Counted from the stretch's first letter, positions 1 to 12,625 are shown. The stretch: 64,000 bases of DNA from Carettochelys insculpta (GCF_033958435.1 NC_134137.1:156389001-156453000), one strand, 5' to 3'. Translations and numbers: made by a program. The notes: a model not told the origin generated them from the letters alone.

Positions 1-206
1 GATTTTGATCATCTAATCCTGCTTGACACAAATAAGACCAAATAAAGCTTTTTCAGAGATTCTGCTATTGTCACAGAATGCTTTGAATTAGCTTCAGTAT
101 GGTTGCCCATGAACAGATAGCATCTTTTCCCCTGAATGGCCAATTATCCTAGATATCCCTTTAATTGATGCTGTATATGTTCCTTATATGGCTCCATTAC
201 AAAGGG

Positions 207-1032
207 CAGGAATAGGGAACCTATGGCCTGCAGGTGGGCTTGCCTTGATCTGGCCCAGGAGGCTCAGGGCTCCCCGCATGGATGGGAGTGCCAGTACTGG
301 CTCCCTGCTGCTGGTGGTGGCAGGGGAGGAAGGACCCAAAATCCCAAGTCTCACAGGTCTCACCAAGGCAAGCCACCAGCTGCATCTGACCTGCGGGCTC
401 TGCCTGACAGGGGGAGAAAGTGGTTCTGCACTGGGAACAGCAGCACAGAGAAGTTCTGTCCCCTGTGCTAGCTTGAGGACCCCATCCTCATTGCTCCCAT
501 CAGCCAGAAATTCTGGCCAATGGGAGTGGTGGCGATGTGATGCTTGCAAGCAAAGGGCAGCACAGATCTACCTGCACTCCTCACCAGGAGCTGTGCCAGG
601 CAGGCCTCCCCATCCCCTGCTTCCTGCTGCCCATCCTACTCACCCCCAACCTGCTTCTGCACCCTCCTTTCTGCCCAGAACCCCCACCCTTATCCTATTC
701 CCGCACCCTACAACCCACCCAGACCCTTTACCCACTCCCAGCCTGCTCCCTGGCAGCCCACTACCACATACTGAACCCCTCATTTTTGGCCCCACCCCAG
801 AGTCTGGAGAGGTACCATAAAAATCTACTACCCCGGGGGGCGGGGGAGGGCGGTAAATGTGGTGCCTTGGCACCTCCACACAGGCCTTCAGTGAATTTTT
901 TTTTTTTTTTTTTGCTTGTCAGTTGGATGCCACACCCATGAGGATTTGGTTTTTTGCTTCTCGCTTACATGTGGCCCAAGTGATTGTTCTGTGGGTCAGT
1001 GGCCCTGATCCAAAAAACATTCCTCCCTCCTG
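207..1032. mobile_element. Non-autonomous hAT-like element
   Basis: The left end CAGGAATAGGGAACCTATGG and the right end, whose reverse complement begins CAGGAGGGAGGAATG, resemble degraded terminal repeats of hAT (Charlie-type) elements, usually CAGGGGTGGGGAACC. The interior is GC-rich with long accidental open frames and no transposase. No 8-bp target duplication is recognisable. A poly-T run lies at about 897-913. A related element is at 27669-29441. Confidence 0.5.
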
Positions 1033-2475
1033 ATACAATGCCTATTTATGCTATGGATGCAGTAGGTGTGCCTGTATAGTGCCATAATGTAGACACATGC
1101 TACAGACACAAAAGTGTTTTTTCTACTGCTGCAGTTAATCAAACCCCTTGAGCGAAATAAGCTAGAAAGACCTCATTGTGTCTATAATGGGGTCCCTCTC
1201 TCTCAGGGAGGATCATTTTTTATGCTCCTAGTTCAACCTGGTTATGTTGCTTATGTTTTTGCTGTAGACAATCCCTTATTCTTGAACTAGCTCACATACA
1301 CACAGGCCTGTGCTTTTAATTATCAAAAACCTATCCCAATGATACTCCATGAAAGAACCCCAAGTAGCAGCACAACCAGCATAACCATTTGAAGGTCATT
1401 TAATTACTCACATAATGTGCGTAACAGCATTTCAGGGAGATTTGAGCTAAGAGAGAAGGCACACATAAACCACAGAAAAATTAAAGTGAGATTTACCTCT
1501 ACCACGTTCAACAGTGCTTTCTACTTTGGGCATAGCTTTAGTGTAAAGAGCCTTAAAAAAAAAAGAAAGAGAAATAACTTCAGTATTAATAACCTAATTA
1601 AGAGCAGCAATGGTATTTTTATACATTCTATGTCAATTCAGATAAAGTAGCCTTGTATGTTTCAGACTGTTAAATATGGCTACATTTTTTTTTACTTGGG
1701 ATTAAATAAACAGACAAAATTAAGCATTGTTTTTTGCTAAAACTGAATGACCTCACAGCCACCATAGAATATTTGCAAAAAACAAAGGAATTTCTTTTGT
1801 ATATATGCACAGTCCTGATTTCATCCACGCTACCAAGACCTCTTCCCTTCTTCCTCTTTCTCCCATTCCCTTCCCCACTAAGAGCAAATAATATTTCAAT
1901 CTTCCTTCAGAATTTATGATTATGTCCACCACTGCCTCAAAAATGGAAGAGAAAACAAAAGGCTAGAACTGCACCAAACTCCTGATCATAGAACAGAAAT
2001 TCAGAAAATAGGCAGCTGCTCTCTTACCACACCATGCTTAGGTATCTTGGCATAGCCACACATTACAAAATAAATGAGTTAACACAGAAGAGGAAGGCCA
2101 CATAGCTACACAATAACTCATTCCTAGTGATTCGTGGACAGCCATTGCAAATTTTGAACTTAGTTATGTTTTCTTTCTCCAGACTGTGACAAATTGGTAA
2201 AACAGTATTCTTGGAGGTTATGGGAGTTCAACATGCCAATTTAATTAATGAAAAAGTGAGTTAGTTCAGAGGCTTGGTGCTGTAGCTACTGAGCTTTGTC
2301 CAAACTGCAAGAATAGCTTCAGGACTCCTCTTGTACTGAAAACACGCAGCTCATGAAGCAAGAATTCCCACGGCTCTTATTCTTCAGCAACTGAGAAACA
2401 ATCATACTAAAGCAATGATGCCTGGCTTGACAGACGCAGGAATATCTTAATATTTATAATTTACTTAATACCAAT
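1033..2475. other. APOO intronic sequence around exon 4
   Basis: Apart from APOO exon 4 (1497-1551), I see only AT-rich intron sequence and short homopolymer runs. No repeat family or regulatory element could be identified. Confidence 0.5.
1497..1551 (-). CDS. APOO: APOO (MIC26) coding exon 4
   Basis: A 55-bp exon preceded by a long pyrimidine tract ending in AAG and followed by G|GTAAAT. It reads ALYTKAMPKVESTVERGR plus one base of the next codon. It aligns without gaps to human residues after TWCQ (Y at position 3, PK at 8-9, S at 12, V at 14, G at 17). The donor leaves a split codon beginning G, compatible with the Asp found next in human APOO. The exon encoding the glycine-rich transmembrane part is not visible in 1-1496, so the rest of the gene lies outside the window. 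Confidence 0.85.
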
Positions 2476-3016
2476 GACCATGGAGCCTTACGGTACAGAG
2501 CAATAAGTCAGTCAGTCCGACTTATCTCCCAGATAGATCAGTTCCTCTACAGTTCCATTCCCAGCATGTTTAGACTGCGTGTTCCAACAGAACACAGACA
2601 TTTAAAGAGGTCAGACCCTGCATCTATTCAGCATAAGCAGAAAACCTTTCAGATACAGGCTGAACCTCTCTTACCCAGCACTCTCTGGATCTGACTGGTG
2701 CCAAACCAAAGAATTTGCCAGATGATGGGAGGACAATATTTGCTAGCATGTTACCAACACTTCTACTGCTTACTGGGTTCTTAGAAGACATTTAGGGGAA
2801 AATTACAGCTAAATAACAGCACAGAACACTGAGAGCCAGGACTGGTGGCTGTAAACAAACTTTATGGGAGCACAGGAAACTTGGCCACACCCATGATAAG
2901 CGGTCATCAGGGTAACTAAAATCATGCTGGATTGTACAGTTTGCCAGACAAGAGAGTTCCAGATTAGAAAGGTTCACCATTTAAAATTGGAGCCAAAGAC
3001 CATAGTAAATGGTATG
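2476..3016 (+). repeat. Copy 1 of an intronic repeat pair, split by a MITE
   Basis: Bases 2476-2655 plus 2977-3016 match 4055-4288 in the same order (shared strings include AGTTCCATTCCCAGCATG, CCTGCATCTAT and CCATTTAAAATTG). The match stops at 2655 and resumes at 2977, exactly around the MITE at 2656-2976. The pair could be an intron duplication or two copies of an unnamed dispersed repeat. Confidence 0.7.
2656..2976 (+). mobile_element. Short DNA transposon with terminal repeats of the CAGGTTGAACC type
   Basis: The left end reads CAGGCTGAACCTCTCTTACC and the right end AGAAAGGTTCA, an inverted version lacking about the last seven bases. The element sits between TA and a flank that matches the uninterrupted copy at about 4249, so the insertion point is fixed by an empty site in the same window. 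A related truncated copy is at 20275-20478. Confidence 0.7.
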
Positions 3017-3439
3017 ATGGATGATACTTCACAAAACTACTCTCACATGGGTTAAGCAAATCAACAGCTCTCTCTCTCTCTCTAGAGTAAGATGTGGAGA
3101 ACAATCATGCAATATCATTTAAACAACTGTATACCCTATATTTCAGTTACAGAGAAAAGAAAGCACTTTATTATACTGGGTAAGGGAACAATATTTTTAG
3201 AATTCATTTTCTTTGCAACATGAACAAAAAAACTCTACCCTCAGAAGTTTTAAGCACAAATAAATCAGTTTACAAGAGTTGGTTGTACTATTGGCTGGTA
3301 CAAAAGAGCAAGGCCTAAAGATTTTAAAGCATGTTAATAACAGCCTGAACTTCTGTCAAGCAATGTATAATGCTTTCTCTTTTACAACTTAAAGAAGCTT
3401 TTTACACTATTTTCCAAAAAGTTCATTATCAAGACATAA

Positions 3440-3710
3440 AATCACTGGTCAGTTTCCTGGCTGCTGCCGTGTTCCCAGCTCCCTGCCACTCTGGAAGCCA
3501 TGCACAGCTACTCTCCAGCTTCTCTCAACTGCGAAAAGCCACACCGGGCAGCCAGCCAGTGCCGTGGCTGTCTATCTGCCCCATTTCCCCTGCCTGGGGG
3601 AGACAGGTGAACAGACAGCCACAGAGGGGCTTCAAGTTGCACTTAACTCGAGTTAACACAAGTTAAGTGCCACCTGAAGTCATGCATTTTGGGGGTTTAC
3701 TGTATTAATA
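3440..3710 (-). mobile_element. Tigger/pogo-like MITE fragment
   Basis: The right end read on the minus strand is TACAGTAAACCCCCAAAATG, which fits a TA target followed by the CAGTAAACCCCC terminus of pogo/Tigger-type elements. The interior is moderately GC-rich with no transposase. The left boundary is unclear. Confidence 0.45.
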
Positions 3711-4054
3711 ACATGATGAAAAGCAACATTATTTTTGTACATTCGCCATCATTCAGGCATAGTAGCCAGGTTGTCATTTGCTTTTCTGGTTTAAAACAAT
3801 TTTTAAGTATCTGAAAGAACCACCCCCAAAATGCTACTTACTGTAACACAGTAAGAGAAAAGCTCTCTCCAAAATCAAAGTCTGAACAAGGACCTAAACC
3901 ATTCACTGTTAAAAGCCTGGCAGCCTGTAAATATTGCATACACGATAGCTACCAACCAAGGAGAGTAATTGTGCAATACATATACCACCTGGGAGTAAGA
4001 CCTATCCAAATGATCACTAGGTAAACAAGGGTGAGACTGAGTAAAAGATTAACA

Positions 4055-4288
4055 GACCATACAGCCTTACAGTACAGAACAGTAAATTCAAACTCAATCC
4101 AACTGAGCTTCGAGACCGGTCAGTCCTCTGAGTTCCATTCCCAGCATGATGTTTACACCGGTTGGTTGAGGCAACCAAATAGAACACAGGAATTTAAAGA
4201 GATCAGTCCCTGCATCTATGCAGCCATAAGCAGAAAGACTTTCAAATACCATTTAAAATTGAAGTCCAAATACTGCTGTAAAGGGTAT
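4055..4288 (+). repeat. Copy 2 of the intronic repeat pair (uninterrupted)
   Basis: Direct-repeat partner of 2476-3016. It lacks the MITE and so shows the pre-insertion sequence (…AAATACCATTTAAAATTG…). I estimate roughly three quarters identity by eye. No coding function is visible. Confidence 0.7.
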
Positions 4289-5597
4289 GACCAGTCAGAG
4301 ACTATCAGTGTCATATTGGAAAGCCCATTTTATTTTGAAAAGGCCATATATTTCAATTTCCATTTTGACTGCCAACTTTCGTGTGGCGTTGTGCATCAAT
4401 TTTGTACCAAAAACTTGACACCTCAGTGGACAGACTGTCTAACAAGCTGTGACAGAGCAATCAAGGGACACTAACCTTGAATAGTCGTACCCTAGTGAAA
4501 CAAATATTTGCTACCAGCAGGCCAATGACTGTGAAGGAGATTCTTCTCAGAAGCCATGAGGGAGACAGTCATCATTTTAGACTCTGGAAATTCCCCAGTA
4601 GAGCAAGAGAAGTGTAACAGAGGCTCCTTTAAGAAGGGAAATATCCTAAGCAAAGGAGGCCATTCCACTGGCACATACAGAATGGCAGGCCAACCAGGGA
4701 GAGCTCTCTGACCTCAGGATTGTACCAAACCAGGGTCCGCATATGTGGTGACGTCAGGCTGAAAGGGACTGACTTTCAGGGGTTTGTCATTTTTCCAAGA
4801 TCTGGAATTCTAGTGCTGTTCAAAGAGTAAAAGAATTTGAGACTAAGACACCCATTCCATAACCTTGCATTCAATGCTTTATTGAAACTACTGCCCCTAA
4901 GTATGTAACTAGGTTACTAGACCCTGCTCCCTGAGGTGGCAGGTTACATGATTACAATATGACCATGTAGATAGTTTTGGCTACCGCTATTATATAACTC
5001 TAATAAATCTTGTACAAAGTATGCCATGTAAGGTGTCACTGCAAAAGTAATGATTTGTTGAATATAATTACCCTGTATGTACCCACAGATCATTTTCATG
5101 TCAGGAGTTATAAGTATTGACTGTATACCAGTATTTCAAATGTATTTTCTCCTGAGTAACATCCAAAAGACAGTTTCCATCCAGTCTAGCAAGCACACTG
5201 TGAATGTACTATTCAAGAAGATGGCCCACCAATAAGCATAATGGGCCAAGGAAGAAGCATAGCTCCACATAATGCACTTTCCTACAGACATTTTAACCAG
5301 AATGTGAGTAATGGTCCCTGCCAGGATTCACTGAAGCATGTAACCAGCTCATGTGACACTGAACTCCATTTTGTGCCTGTACTTTTCCACTAACTGCTGT
5401 AGGGCTTTGTTTGGGACAATGAAGTTCCCTAATACCTTGAAAGATACTATGAAAGACCTTTGGAACATCTCCAGTTTCCCTCTTTTCTGTTCTCATCCCT
5501 GAAATATGAATTCGTAGTAAGGGGAGCATTCTAATGAAGGGACTGAGGACATTCCAACCTTTCGGAAGTAATCAGAAACTTACCAAAATATCCCGGC
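4289..5597. other. APOO intron 3, no feature recognised
   Basis: AT-rich intron sequence. Several short open frames on both strands show no family resemblance. Nothing further supported. Confidence 0.5.
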
Positions 5598-6620
5598 ATG
5601 TCAGTCTGAAAATTGTTCAAAGTCATAATTAGTTTTCCATTCAATCTCCAATTGAGTCTCCAACTCAAACAGGTCATTAAATTCAGCTTCAGTCATAGCA
5701 GCTCCTGCACTGTCATCATAGATGTCAGCAGTGTCATCTTCAGACTCAGATTCCTTATTATCAGATTCCATTGTATCTTCAGCAAATATGGCGTCATCTT
5801 CTGACCTGTTGAGTGCATTGCTGAGACAGAGTTTCCAAAATGGATTTTTCAATCATTTCCGAAGGAATGGACTGCCATGCATCCCTGACCCACTATGGGG
5901 CCAGATTGATTTTGGTCTTACTAAGATTCCCACCTTTGTCAACTTCTCTATGCCTGCGTACATCCACTTACACCACATTTGGCATCGCACATCAGTCTTT
6001 AAAGGATTTGTTCAGGGAGACAGTTATCAGGTGGTTGTAGTTTTCATGGTTTTGGCCACGTTTCACCTCATCCATCTTATCTGCCCTGAACATGTCCCAA
6101 ACAAGCGTAGCAGGTTTCTTGAGAAGTGTTCCTGGTGTCTTATTCCACACTTTTTTCCCCAGCCATTCAATAATTCCATTTTCTTTCATCCATCCCTGTT
6201 TCCATGTGTGCGTACAGTGACACCCGCAGGAAATTTCATTTTTTAGGCAACGTTGTACTTTCAAAAATAACAGGAGGGAGTTTTGATCAACTGACCAAAC
6301 AAAAATGGATTTTTTCATCATGGCTCATGGTTTTAAATAAGACTTATTTCACCAACACCAATTACTGTTCTGTTGCTCAAGCAATCAAAGGTCATTGATG
6401 TTTCACCCACATTTCCTATTTGTGACATGTTAAATACATATTCCTTTCCATGTTTTATTATAAGCCTTTGGCAAATTTTGATTTTTTTCTTCCATTTCTC
6501 TTAGCAGCTTTTGTGCTGTGTTTGTTCACTGACAAATACTGAGACCATGATGATTTGTGAAGGGAATATACCAACCCACTGATGTGACAAATATTGATGG
6601 CTTTACAGACTTGTATTTGT
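5598..6620 (-). pseudogene. Tigger/pogo-type DDE transposase remnant
   Basis: Minus-strand frames, joined across several shifts and stops, show the C-terminal half of a pogo/Tigger transposase. At about 6320-6060 there are NGIIEWLGKKVWNKTPGTLL, KKPATLVWDMFRA and DEVK; then VSLNKSFKD at about 6020-5995, WVRDAWQSIP near 5870, and NALNRSEDDAIF with an acidic tail (5852-5601). Degraded N-terminal pieces (QIGN.DET-like) lie around 6350-6480. These enzymes cut and paste at TA targets. The gene is dead, with multiple stops and a missing N-terminus. It is embedded in APOO intron 3. Confidence 0.8.
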
Positions 6621-6829
6621 CAGAGCACACAGATCAATTCCAGTTCTTGCAATGAGGTACCCATTTTGTTGACATTCAACAATCCAATCACGGAGATATT
6701 TTTGGCATATGTTGTAGTGTTTTATTTTTTCAACATTGTCTTACCTGCTTCTCATTGATACAGAATTCACAAGCAGTGGCACAATTAATGTTTTCCTCTG
6801 CATATTCAACAACTTTAAGTTTCAACACT

Positions 6830-7080
6830 TTACCTTGCAGCTCCCATTGGCTGCAATTCACTGTTCTCAGCCAATGGGAGCTGCGGGAAACAGTGCAGGC
6901 TGAGGGACACGCTGGCTGCCACTTCCCACTGCATGCACTGGCCAGAAAAAACAAATTGCAGACACTGGGTGCTACAAGGTCCCCTGAAGGCAGATGTTCC
7001 AGGTTAACAAAATATCCCATCACATCGGTGGCTTACTCTGATGGGCTGGGAACCAAAGTCTGCCAACCCCTGAAATATAG
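6830..7080. mobile_element. hAT-like repeat fragment with a 16-bp perfect hairpin
   Basis: CAGCTCCCATTGGCTG at 6838-6853 is exactly repeated in inverted orientation at 6868-6883 with a 14-bp loop. The GC-richer surroundings resemble the interior of a long non-autonomous hAT family frequent in turtle DNA, also seen at 49990-50400 and 62940-63790. Family name is from memory and boundaries are approximate. Confidence 0.45.
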
Positions 7081-8539
7081 GGTTGGCTGATGAAAGGGTC
7101 ACAGGGTTTTCCCATTTTTATCTGTCCATTTTAGCTGGCTTATAAATGAATGGACTAATGAATGGGTATAAACAGTATTTAATTCCTTTGACTATTTTAA
7201 CTGTCACTTCCTTTTCTCTCATAAATAACCCTTTACATTTTCCATACTAAAGGACAGGCAACAGCATGATTGTTGGCTAAGAGCTTAAGTTATATATTGA
7301 CCTTGACCTGTAATTGATCTCTTGCGATCAGAAGGCTCCTTTGTTTGATTCAATTTGTTTTCAATAACCAATTATCATTAAGTGCAGTGTCTGAGTGGTG
7401 ATACAAGGACTGGGATACCCAAGGAGGCTGCATTTCTGACTTCTTATTAGCCTGTGTGACGAGACTAAAGTTTACTTTTGTTGCTGGTTTGGTATCTCTT
7501 ACGGAAGAATAGCTACAAGTTTTGAGATGTGCTTGCTCTGTTTCTTAGCAGTCTGTCCTGAATTTGGTATTCTAACTTGTGACCCACTGATGCACAGTGA
7601 CAGGAGAAGAACATGCTTAAGTAACAGGGAGCTCCAGAGGGCTGTGGCACTGGTTCTGGGATCTGCACAGTCATGCTGCAGGCTCTCATTGTCAAAAAGT
7701 GTGTCAGTCACCATATTTGCATCTGGGAACGTGTAGATATCATGAGCTAGGAACTATCCGGACCAAGGGAGTTTAGAAGCATGAGATTCATCTGTTCAAT
7801 CCTACCATAACCAGCTGGTGCCTACTCAGAGAGGAATAGGATCAGCTTGTTGAAAATGGATACTCTCTCTTATCTGTGTATTTCCAAAATGGGGGTTATT
7901 TGACATATATCTGAAACTTGTTTCCTCCACCCTCATGCCTAGAATCTCAAGCACCTTCCTAAATTTGTTCTTGGATGAAATAAATTATAAAAGAATTCTT
8001 GTAACTGTATAATCCACCAATAGAGAAATATATTCAGGTTCTGATATACACAGACTACTGTCTTACCAGTTGAGCATCATACTAACACTTTCTCCTATCC
8101 TCACTATTCAAAGAACGTTCTGGGGCCCTCCAACTAGGTGCTAGGAGTGGGGGTTGGCAGAGAAGTCTTTCCCAGAAAGTCCACCATATTTTTAGGAAAG
8201 CAATTTTTCTTCTCTTTCCTGCAGAACTCTCACATGGTGGATCAACTTTTCTGATATTAGTTTTTCCCAGACTTTTTGAAACCAGACAATTGACTTGACA
8301 ATAGTTTATCTTCTATTCCTCACAACTGTGATACTTACTACACCTAAGAGATGGATTAAGACATTCTTTGTAGCTTTTAGACAATGCAAAATTTTCAGGA
8401 TTACTCAAGATATCTAGCACCTGGCAACCAGGGTTCCTTAAAACACAGTTCCCAATCTCTATTCTGAATCTCCTATTTTTTGACAGGTCCATCATCAACA
8501 CAGAGCCTTTCAGGCCATTTTAAGTACCTTTGCTGACTC
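7081..8539. other. APOO intron 3, no feature recognised
   Basis: Mixed AT-rich sequence without open frames of interest. A stretch near 8120-8260 is slightly GC-richer and may be another hAT fragment, but I cannot support it. Confidence 0.4.
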
Positions 8540-9250
8540 TAGGCCTTATACTGAACATCAAAAAGACCAAGATGCTCTACCAACCCTCACCAACAGGACA
8601 ATCTCCTGTACTTTCTATGGAAGCCAGTGAAAAACTGCTGGAAAACACAGAGCATTTCCCGTAACTTGGAAGTCCTCCTTCTGCTAAAGTTGACATAGAT
8701 GCAGAAATCCGGCATCGTCTAAGCCGTGCAAGCTCTGTTTTTGCCCACCTGAGAGAAATGGTCTTCAAAAACTGACATATCTATCCCAAGACCGAGCACC
8801 TTGTATACCATGCAGTGGTTATTCCAATGCTACTGTACACACGTGAAACCTGGAAAACACACAAACGTCATTTGAAGGGACTTGAACAATATCATTAATC
8901 GCCTCAGGAGAATCCTAAATATCTCTTGGAAGGATAGGTGCACAAACACTGGTGTCCTGGAAGAGTAAAACATGACCAACATTGAAGCCATTATCAATCA
9001 CCAACACTTCGCTGGACTGATCACCCGGTTTGGATGTCTGATCAGTGCCTCCCAGAACAGATTCTGTTTTCCAAGTTCAAGGAAGGACAGAGGGGCATCG
9101 GCAGTCAGAGAAGGCGATACAGGGATGTGCTGAAGGCACATATGAAAAAATGCAGCATCTATGTTGACACTTGGGAGAGCCTTGCTCAGGGCCATCCCCA
9201 GTGGAGACCAGTACTAAGTGAGGGGGTGGCAGTTTGAGAGGTCCCACTGC
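8540..9250 (+). pseudogene. Non-LTR retrotransposon (LINE) 3' ORF remnant
   Basis: Plus-strand frames with many stops follow the C-terminal part of a LINE reverse transcriptase: LILNIKKTKMLYQPSP at about 8550-8597, SAKVDIDAEIRHRLSRASS (8683-8740), VVIPMLLYTRETW (8817-8855), RRILNISWKDR (8905-8937), and KKCSIYVDTWESLAQGHPQW (9148-9205). The catalytic domain is not recognisable upstream. It belongs to a different LINE family from the one at 30020-31616, although both share the typical post-RT segment. Confidence 0.75.
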
Positions 9251-9924
9251 AGCGCAGACAAGGAGAAGTGGGGAAGAAGAAAAAAGCAAAATGCCCCACA
9301 CATGTAGCTTCCTGCATTTTTAGTAGAGCCAAATTCATTATTTTCATCTGTTGGCAATGGATAAAGGCTTTGTTTTTTTGTGTTATCCCATAGTCTGTTG
9401 TTGCTCTCAAAAAAGGGAGGTTTAGCCTAGAGATTTCCTTTATCCCAAAGACTGTTAGAGTTAACTATAGAACTGTGTGCCTACTCTCTTACAAGTTTAT
9501 GTTTTGAAGTGATCAAAATTTCTAATGTGGCTGGCACAAAAATAGTTTCATGTTTAGAAGTGTAACTCCCCTCTTTTGCCAACAGCTTGGTTGCTATTTG
9601 ACTCATCTTCTTGTATCCGCAAATACATGCTGACCTTGAAAAGGTTTCCACAGGATGATGATCAGCAACATTTACAAGAAAAACAGATAATTTCACCTAG
9701 CCAGGGGACTCATAGTTTGCCTGATTTTCTAAATTTGTTCTAGTTTCTTAATCAGAGGGTGGTAATTATTATAAAGATCCTGGTTTTTTAAATACTTGTA
9801 CTCCTGTGTATTTTAATTATGTACTCATCTCGTCACATTTGTGTCCCCTCCTTTTCTCTCCATCCTTATTTTCAGGTCAGGGTGCACTTCAACATCTAGA
9901 CGTTCAGAGCTACTGTAGTTTATT

Positions 9925-10113
9925 TTAAAATCTGAAACTCTGCAATTTCAGTATCTCTTTCACATCATGTAATGTCTTGGGCAGGGTTGTCACAAATGCC
10001 AATGCATCATCTGTGTAGGTAGAAGCTGTGCTTACTCGAGTCCCTATATATTCCATTTGAGTTATTTCTCTCTCTTCAAACAGCTCCAATGCAGTTGCAA
10101 AGAGAAGAGCCAA
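9925..10113 (-). pseudogene. LINE reverse-transcriptase fragment
   Basis: A 62-codon minus-strand frame contains TYTDDALAFVTTLPKTL, which resembles the catalytic motif C of non-LTR reverse transcriptases (usually YADD) and its downstream helix. It is an isolated remnant; the clade cannot be set. Confidence 0.5.
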
Positions 10114-10869
10114 GAAGGTGCATCACTAGCTTACAACCCTAAAAAGAGGAAATCTTTCTAATATATGTCCCTTAATGCCTGATGCGGCATTTGGAGTAGT
10201 ACAGAATAAGCACCCAAAATCTCGGACCTAAGCCAAATTCTTACAGGGTTAACGTGCCCTTCAGATATTGTCAATCCACTATCACAAGCTTTTTCAGCAG
10301 CTAATGATAAAAAATGGAATTCTTTGGTTCATTCAGCTAAAAAACGCCAAGAACACCGAGGCTGCGTCTACACTAGCAAGCCCTTTCAAAAGCAACACTG
10401 AAAGGAAGGCCCCTTTCAAAATAACCTGTGACATGCCCACACACACAAAGCACTCTTTCAAAATTATTTTCAAAAGATTGCGGAGCGGCTTTCAAAAATT
10501 GCTCTGCCCTTCCTGTTTCAGGAATAGCTCCTCCTTTCGAAGCCTTCTTTTGAAAGATGGCCATTGCAGATGCGCCACACACTTGCTCTTTCAAAAGACC
10601 CATCCTGCATGGTGCCGGTCAGCTGGCGTGCGGAGCTGCTCTTGCCAGCACGAGGGGCTCTACAGCCGTCACATCCAGCTGTGTTTAAAAGAAGCACAAG
10701 CCCAGAAACCCCAAGCAGGCAGCTGTGAGTGTGTTGGCTGCAGACACTGCATGAGCCTGCAGCAGCACAGCCTCACAGCAACAAAAGAGGCCAGCAAGGC
10801 ATTCCACCAGCCCCACAGCAACACCACAAGGCCTCCGTGACCCTCAGGGGCCCCCCTCCAATCCACCAG

Positions 10870-11408
10870 AGGAGTCTCTGGAAGGCAGCCAGGGGCCAAA
10901 AAGCAGGCCCCCTCCTGGAACAAGGGGGAGATAAAAGACCTATTGGGCCTGTGGGGGGAGGAGGAGGTGCTCCTCCACACCACCGGCCAACGCAGGAACA
11001 CTGCAGCCTAAGTCCAGCGGTCAGTCAGCCAGCCTGAAGACCCGGGGTCAACCCCCACACTCAGCCAACCAAGTCCAGTCAAAGATGAAAGAGCTAAGCC
11101 AGGTGTACACCTGGGACACAGACACAGCCGGCCACTTGGGGGGAGCACCCACCAGCTGCCCCCACTACAAAGCCCTTGATCAGCTGCTGGGGCGGAGGGA
11201 TGCAGCCAACCCAGAGACCGTGGTCAACACAGTGGCGCCAGAGGCAGAGGCCCAGCTCGGGCCAAACGGATGGGCAAGACCCTTGGGCACGGACCACAGC
11301 CAGGAGCAGCTGGTGTCCTTGGACGAGGAGGGGGCCCTGGTAATAGAAATCCCCTCTGGCTCTTCCAGAAGGGACACCTCCACCCAGGCCACCCTTGAAG
11401 TCCTCTAG
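10870..11408 (+). pseudogene. SANT/Myb-like DNA-binding protein of the Harbinger element
   Basis: Harbinger elements carry a SANT/Myb-like protein that helps the transposase bind DNA and enter the nucleus. Around 10916 one frame reads WNKGEIKDLLGLWGEEEVLL, the tryptophan-rich first helix of the domain, then stops. From 11085 another frame gives MKELSQVYTW…CPHYKALDQLLG, the third helix and the following conserved segment, then an acidic tail to the stop at 11408. The break between the two frames shows the gene is no longer functional. Confidence 0.75.
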
Positions 11409-12625
11409 GGATCGTCAGGTATGTGACCGGGGAATTGGACACCCTGGGCTGGGGGTGGGGCACTCTTCGCAGCCAGCAGCAGCAGGCCTGCCACCCAGCC
11501 ACCTGCCCTGTCCCGACGCAGCCTGCAGGGTAGCCCACGCACTGCACTCAGCACCCTGTGCTGTGGACAGCACCACAACCTGCAAGCCCAGACAGAGGCC
11601 TGGGAGCGGGACGGGGCCCGCCTGGTACACACCGCACCCATGAGGGGACCCCCAAGTGCCCAGGGTCCCGAAGAGCCCACCAGCGGAGGGGCTGGTCATA
11701 GGGAGTGCATGCACGGCTCCGGGAGCAGAGCAAGGGGCTGACGGGTCACCCCCGCCCTCCTTGACTGCACAGCACCAGTGACCAAGGGCCAGGTGAGCCC
11801 TGTCCAGGGCCGGGACATCATCACCCCTGAGCACTGAGGGAGGCCAGGCCGTTGGGCCGCCCAGCACCCGTGCAGGCCCATGCACGCAGGCCACACCACT
11901 GTGGTCACCACGAGGATGAGGAGGCCGCCTCCCAGACAGTGGCAATTTGGGAGTAGATGGTTGTGCTCCAGCGTTGGCTCAACCTCAAGAAGGCAGACAT
12001 GGGGTAGCGGCATGCGGCCTCGGGTGAGGTCACTGGGGCCTTACAGGCTCTCACCTGGCACCCACCACGCATCCCTCGCCACATCCCACACCACATCCCC
12101 TGCTGCCCCTACCTGCCAGCGCTCTTGCCACCCTCCTCCCACCCGATAACCTACCAGCTGCGCTGCTGGAGCTGGTGCAGCTTCTCCTAGCCAGGGCGGG
12201 CCATGCTGCACTGTCCCCCTCGCCCTCACCCCCAGCACACAGGCAGCAGTCGCCGCACCCCCAGCACACTCCTCCCTCCCTGTGGTCCCATCCGCATCCC
12301 AGCCCCATGAGGGACCCCGGACCCGGGGCAGGAGGGCCCTCCGCAGTCGCCATGGATCATGGCCCCCAGCCCTGCAGGGGGTTTAGGGTAACCCCCCTCC
12401 AGGTTGCGCTGCCCCCCCCCCCCCCAACGCTCCGTATATAGTTCTCCCCATTCACCCCGGTATATAGCCCCCGCATTTGTACTATTGTTTCATGATGGAT
12501 TGCTGTAGGTTTCACAAAGTTTATCTGACAACACCCCCGTGTCCCATGCGATAGGTGGAGGAAGGGGTATGTGTGCATGCGGGGGGCAGTGGTGGGGGCC
12601 ATGGTGGAGGGTGCCAGGAGGAGGG

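Noticed and set aside
188..941. Overlapping open frames of 134-210 codons on both strands
   Set aside because: Composition-driven frames inside a hAT-like repeat; proline/serine-rich, no conserved domain, no splice context.
1..1496. Next APOO exon (transmembrane, glycine-rich segment)
   Set aside because: No minus-strand frame with the expected glycine-rich pattern and splice sites; it must lie outside the window.
5722..6246. 174-codon plus-strand frame
   Set aside because: Antisense shadow of the Tigger/pogo transposase remnant, whose conserved blocks read on the minus strand.
11224..12441. Several long minus- and plus-strand open frames between the two Harbinger genes
   Set aside because: GC-rich interior of the transposon gives few stops in any frame. 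None shows a domain; the real gene remnants are the SANT-like and DDE parts.
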